Shown piece after piece: positions 62,184 through 64,000 of a stretch of DNA of 64,000 bases. The first letter of the stretch is position 1, and the number at the start of each line of letters is the position of its first letter. The position numbers and the translations under genes were made by a program. Below the pieces are notes generated by a model. That model searched no databases. It was given only the letters and a program-made list of their open reading frames with translations, and was not told where the DNA came from. The DNA comes from Cellulomonas palmilytica (GTDB lineage Bacteria; Actinomycetota; Actinomycetes; Actinomycetales; Cellulomonadaceae): assembly GCF_021590045.1 (NCBI RefSeq), contig NZ_CP062221.1, forward strand, positions 1,860,001 to 1,924,000. The letters are read 5' to 3'.

Positions 62184-63905
62184 TCAGAAGACCTGGCGCA
62201 GGTTGGCGCGCGTGAGGTCGAGCAGCTCGTCGCCGCGCCCCGACAGCAGGGTGCGCAGCGCGTAGAGCGCGAAGCCCTTGGCCTGCTCGAGCTTGACCGA
62301 CGGCGGGATCGTGAGCTCCTGCCGCTCGGTGACCACGTCGACGAACGCCGGGCCGTCGTACGCGAACGCCTGCTCGAGCGCCTTGCGCAGGTCCTTGGAC
62401 CGCTCGACGCGGAACGCCTTGAGCCCGGCGGCCTCGGCGATCGCCGCGAGCGACGGGTTCTCCAGGTCGGTCGCGCTGGTGACGAAGCCCGCGGCCTTCA
62501 TCTCGAGCTCGACGAAGTTCAGCGACGCGTTGTTGAACACGACGATCTTCACCGGGAGCTTGTTCTGCGTGAACGTCAGCAGCTCGCCGAGCAGCATCGC
62601 GACGCCGCCGTCGCCCGACATGGCCACGACCTGACGGCCGGGGTGCGACGCCGCGACCCCCACGGCCTGCGGCAGCGCGTTCGCCATGGAGCCGTGGATG
62701 AACGAGCCGATGACCCGGCGCTTGCCGTTCATCGTGAGGTAGCGCGCGGCCCAGATGACCGGCGAGCCGACGTCGGGGATGAACACGGCGTCGTCGGACG
62801 CGATCTCGTCGATCAGCCTCGCGACGTACTGCGGGTGCAGCGGCTGGTCTCCCTTGCGAGGGGTCGCGAGGTCGTCGAGCTTGGTGCGCGTCTTGGCGTA
62901 GTGCGCGAGCGCGTCCTCGAGGTGGTCGCGGTCGTCGTGCCGGCGCAGGAGCGGCTGCAGGCCGAGCAGCGTCTCGCGGACGTCACCGACGAGGCCGAGC
63001 TCGAGGTGCGCACGGCGGCCGAGGCGCTCGCCGCGGATGTCGACCTGGATGACCTTCGCCTTGTCGGGCAGGAACGGCTGGTACGGGAAGTCCGTGCCGA
63101 GCATGAGGAGCGTGTCGCACGACTCCATGGCCTTGTAGCCGGACGCGAAGCCGAGCAGGCCGGTCATGCCGACGTCGAACGGGTTGTCGTGCTCGACGAA
63201 GTGCTTGGAGCGCAGCGTGTGCACGATCGGCGCACCGAGCGTGTCGGCGAGCGCGATGAGCTCGGCGTGCGCACCCTCGGTGCCCGCACCGGCGAGGATC
63301 GTCACGCGCTTGGCGTCGTTCAGGAGCTGCGCGGCCTGCGCGAGCTCGTCGTCGGACGGGATGACGCGCGGCTTCGACGCGCGGACCGCGGTGGCGGTCT
63401 CGTCGAGCGCGTCGGCGAGCGCGACGTCACCGGGGATGACGACGACGGCGACGCCCTTCTTCTCGACCGCGGCCTGCATCGCGGCGCGCATGACGCGCGG
63501 CATCTGCACGGGCGACGCCGCGTACTCCACGTAGACCGAGCACTCGCGGAACAGCTCCTGCGGGTGGGTCTCCTGGAAGTAGCCGGAGCCGATCTCCGAG
63601 GTGGGGATGTGCGCCGCGATCGCCAGCACGGGGACGCCCGAGCGCTGCGCGTCGAACAGGCCGTTGATGAGGTGCAGGTTGCCCGGGCCGCACGAGCCGA
63701 CGCAGACGGCGATCTCGCCGGTGAGCGCCGCCTCGGCGCCGGCTGCGAACGCCGCGGCCTCCTCGTGGCGCACGTGCACCCATTCGATCCCTGAGCCTCG
63801 CAGGGCGTCGGTGAAGCCGTTGAGCGAGTCGCCCGGGATACCGTAGACGCGCTTGACGCCTGAGGCGACGAGCGTGTCGACCATGTTCTTCGCGACGGTG
63901 GTCAT
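62184..63905 (-). CDS. poxB: Thiamine-diphosphate pyruvate dehydrogenase (quinone) / pyruvate oxidase
   Basis: This peripheral enzyme would convert pyruvate to acetate and CO2 with ThDP and FAD, passing electrons to quinone. It has 573 residues in three domains. The ThDP pyrimidine domain has YGIPGDSLNGFTDAL and the catalytic-type Glu in VRHEEAAAFAAG. The central FAD-type domain has VTILAGAGTEGAHAEL. The ThDP pyrophosphate domain has MSGDGGVAMLLGELLTF and FNNASLNFVELEM. The C-terminal membrane-activation helix is present in altered form. ATG 63905 has GAGGAGA upstream. The remaining bases to the window end hold only the start of its promoter region. Confidence 0.9.
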   Translation of the reverse strand: MTTVAKNMVDTLVASGVKRVYGIPGDSLNGFTDALRGSGIEWVHVRHEEAAAFAAGAEAALTGEIAVCVGSCGPGNLHLINGLFDAQRSGVPVLAIAAHIPTSEIGSGYFQETHPQELFRECSVYVEYAASPVQMPRVMRAAMQAAVEKKGVAVVVIPGDVALADALDETATAVRASKPRVIPSDDELAQAAQLLNDAKRVTILAGAGTEGAHAELIALADTLGAPIVHTLRSKHFVEHDNPFDVGMTGLLGFASGYKAMESCDTLLMLGTDFPYQPFLPDKAKVIQVDIRGERLGRRAHLELGLVGDVRETLLGLQPLLRRHDDRDHLEDALAHYAKTRTKLDDLATPRKGDQPLHPQYVARLIDEIASDDAVFIPDVGSPVIWAARYLTMNGKRRVIGSFIHGSMANALPQAVGVAASHPGRQVVAMSGDGGVAMLLGELLTFTQNKLPVKIVVFNNASLNFVELEMKAAGFVTSATDLENPSLAAIAEAAGLKAFRVERSKDLRKALEQAFAYDGPAFVDVVTERQELTIPPSVKLEQAKGFALYALRTLLSGRGDELLDLTRANLRQVF

Positions 63906-64000
63906 GCGTGATCTCCTCGGTCTGGAGCCGGTGGTGCGGCGGGGTCTGCCGCGGGTCGTGGGGTGGCGACGGCGATCGCGGGCCAGACGAGGGTGCACAC

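Noticed and set aside
1..64000. CRISPR arrays, rRNA operons, insertion sequences
   Set aside because: No regularly spaced repeats of CRISPR length, no rRNA sequence and no transposase-like protein were seen. The only RNA gene supported is ssrA.

Overview
The window is very GC-rich, densely packed DNA with frequent GTG starts, 4-base stop/start overlaps and several apparently leaderless promoters. Together with a fused multifunctional 2-oxoglutarate decarboxylase (kgd), an actinobacterial ligC-type DNA ligase, a Tad pilus cluster, the prfB/ftsE/ftsX/M23/smpB/ssrA neighbourhood and a tmRNA tag ending in LAA, this points to an actinomycete, most likely Cellulomonas or a close relative. The genus is inferred from gene content only.

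Layout. 1-2.1 kb: kgd (partial, minus). 2.5-6.3 kb: minus-strand operon of response regulator, histidine kinase, ABC ATPase and ABC permease. 6.6-9.0 kb: two tandem CNNM/CBS membrane proteins. 9.1-10.9 kb: a good promoter, a leader RNA with competing stems, and a membrane-anchored M15 peptidase. 11.0-12.4 kb: a hypothetical gene and an aldose-1-epimerase. 12.7-17.5 kb: Tad/Flp pilus cluster (ATPase, two TadB/TadC membrane proteins, Flp-like subunit, three TadE/TadG-like proteins). 17.6-30.1 kb: prfB, then a sugar-uptake block (LacI, chvE-mmsA-mmsB, ROK regulator, lone ABC ATPase) lying between prfB and its usual neighbours ftsE-ftsX-M23 peptidase-smpB. 30.1-33.8 kb: DUF2207 protein, ligC and a small membrane protein.

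33.9-34.25 kb is tmRNA (ssrA). Immediately beyond it lies an accessory-looking stretch: an AbiEi/AbiEii type IV toxin-antitoxin pair with a recognisable autoregulatory promoter, a Ser/Thr kinase-lipoprotein pair, an rRNA methyltransferase-like gene, a NERD-domain protein, a short-chain dehydrogenase, a PD-(D/E)xK-like protein and a CoA-binding protein. No integrase is visible. 43.4-50.0 kb: a DUF5808-like protein, a LuxR-family ATPase regulator split by an apparent single-base insertion, a SAM methyltransferase and an alpha/beta-hydrolase fused to a glycosyltransferase. 50.1-55.6 kb: GNAT acetyltransferase and a translationally coupled SWIM zinc-finger/1107-residue protein pair. 55.6-58.1 kb: a small protein, two overlapping secreted-protein genes that each carry an apparent frameshift, and a TM2 protein. 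58.2-64 kb: DUF308-lipase fusion, CPA2 antiporter with TrkA-N domain, a small membrane protein and a poxB-type pyruvate dehydrogenase.

The most unusual signals are the competing-stem leader upstream of the M15 peptidase, the AbiE promoter whose operator overlaps a leaderless start codon, a TadE gene with no ATG/GTG/TTG start, three apparent frameshifts, and the ssrA-linked nuclease/toxin cluster.
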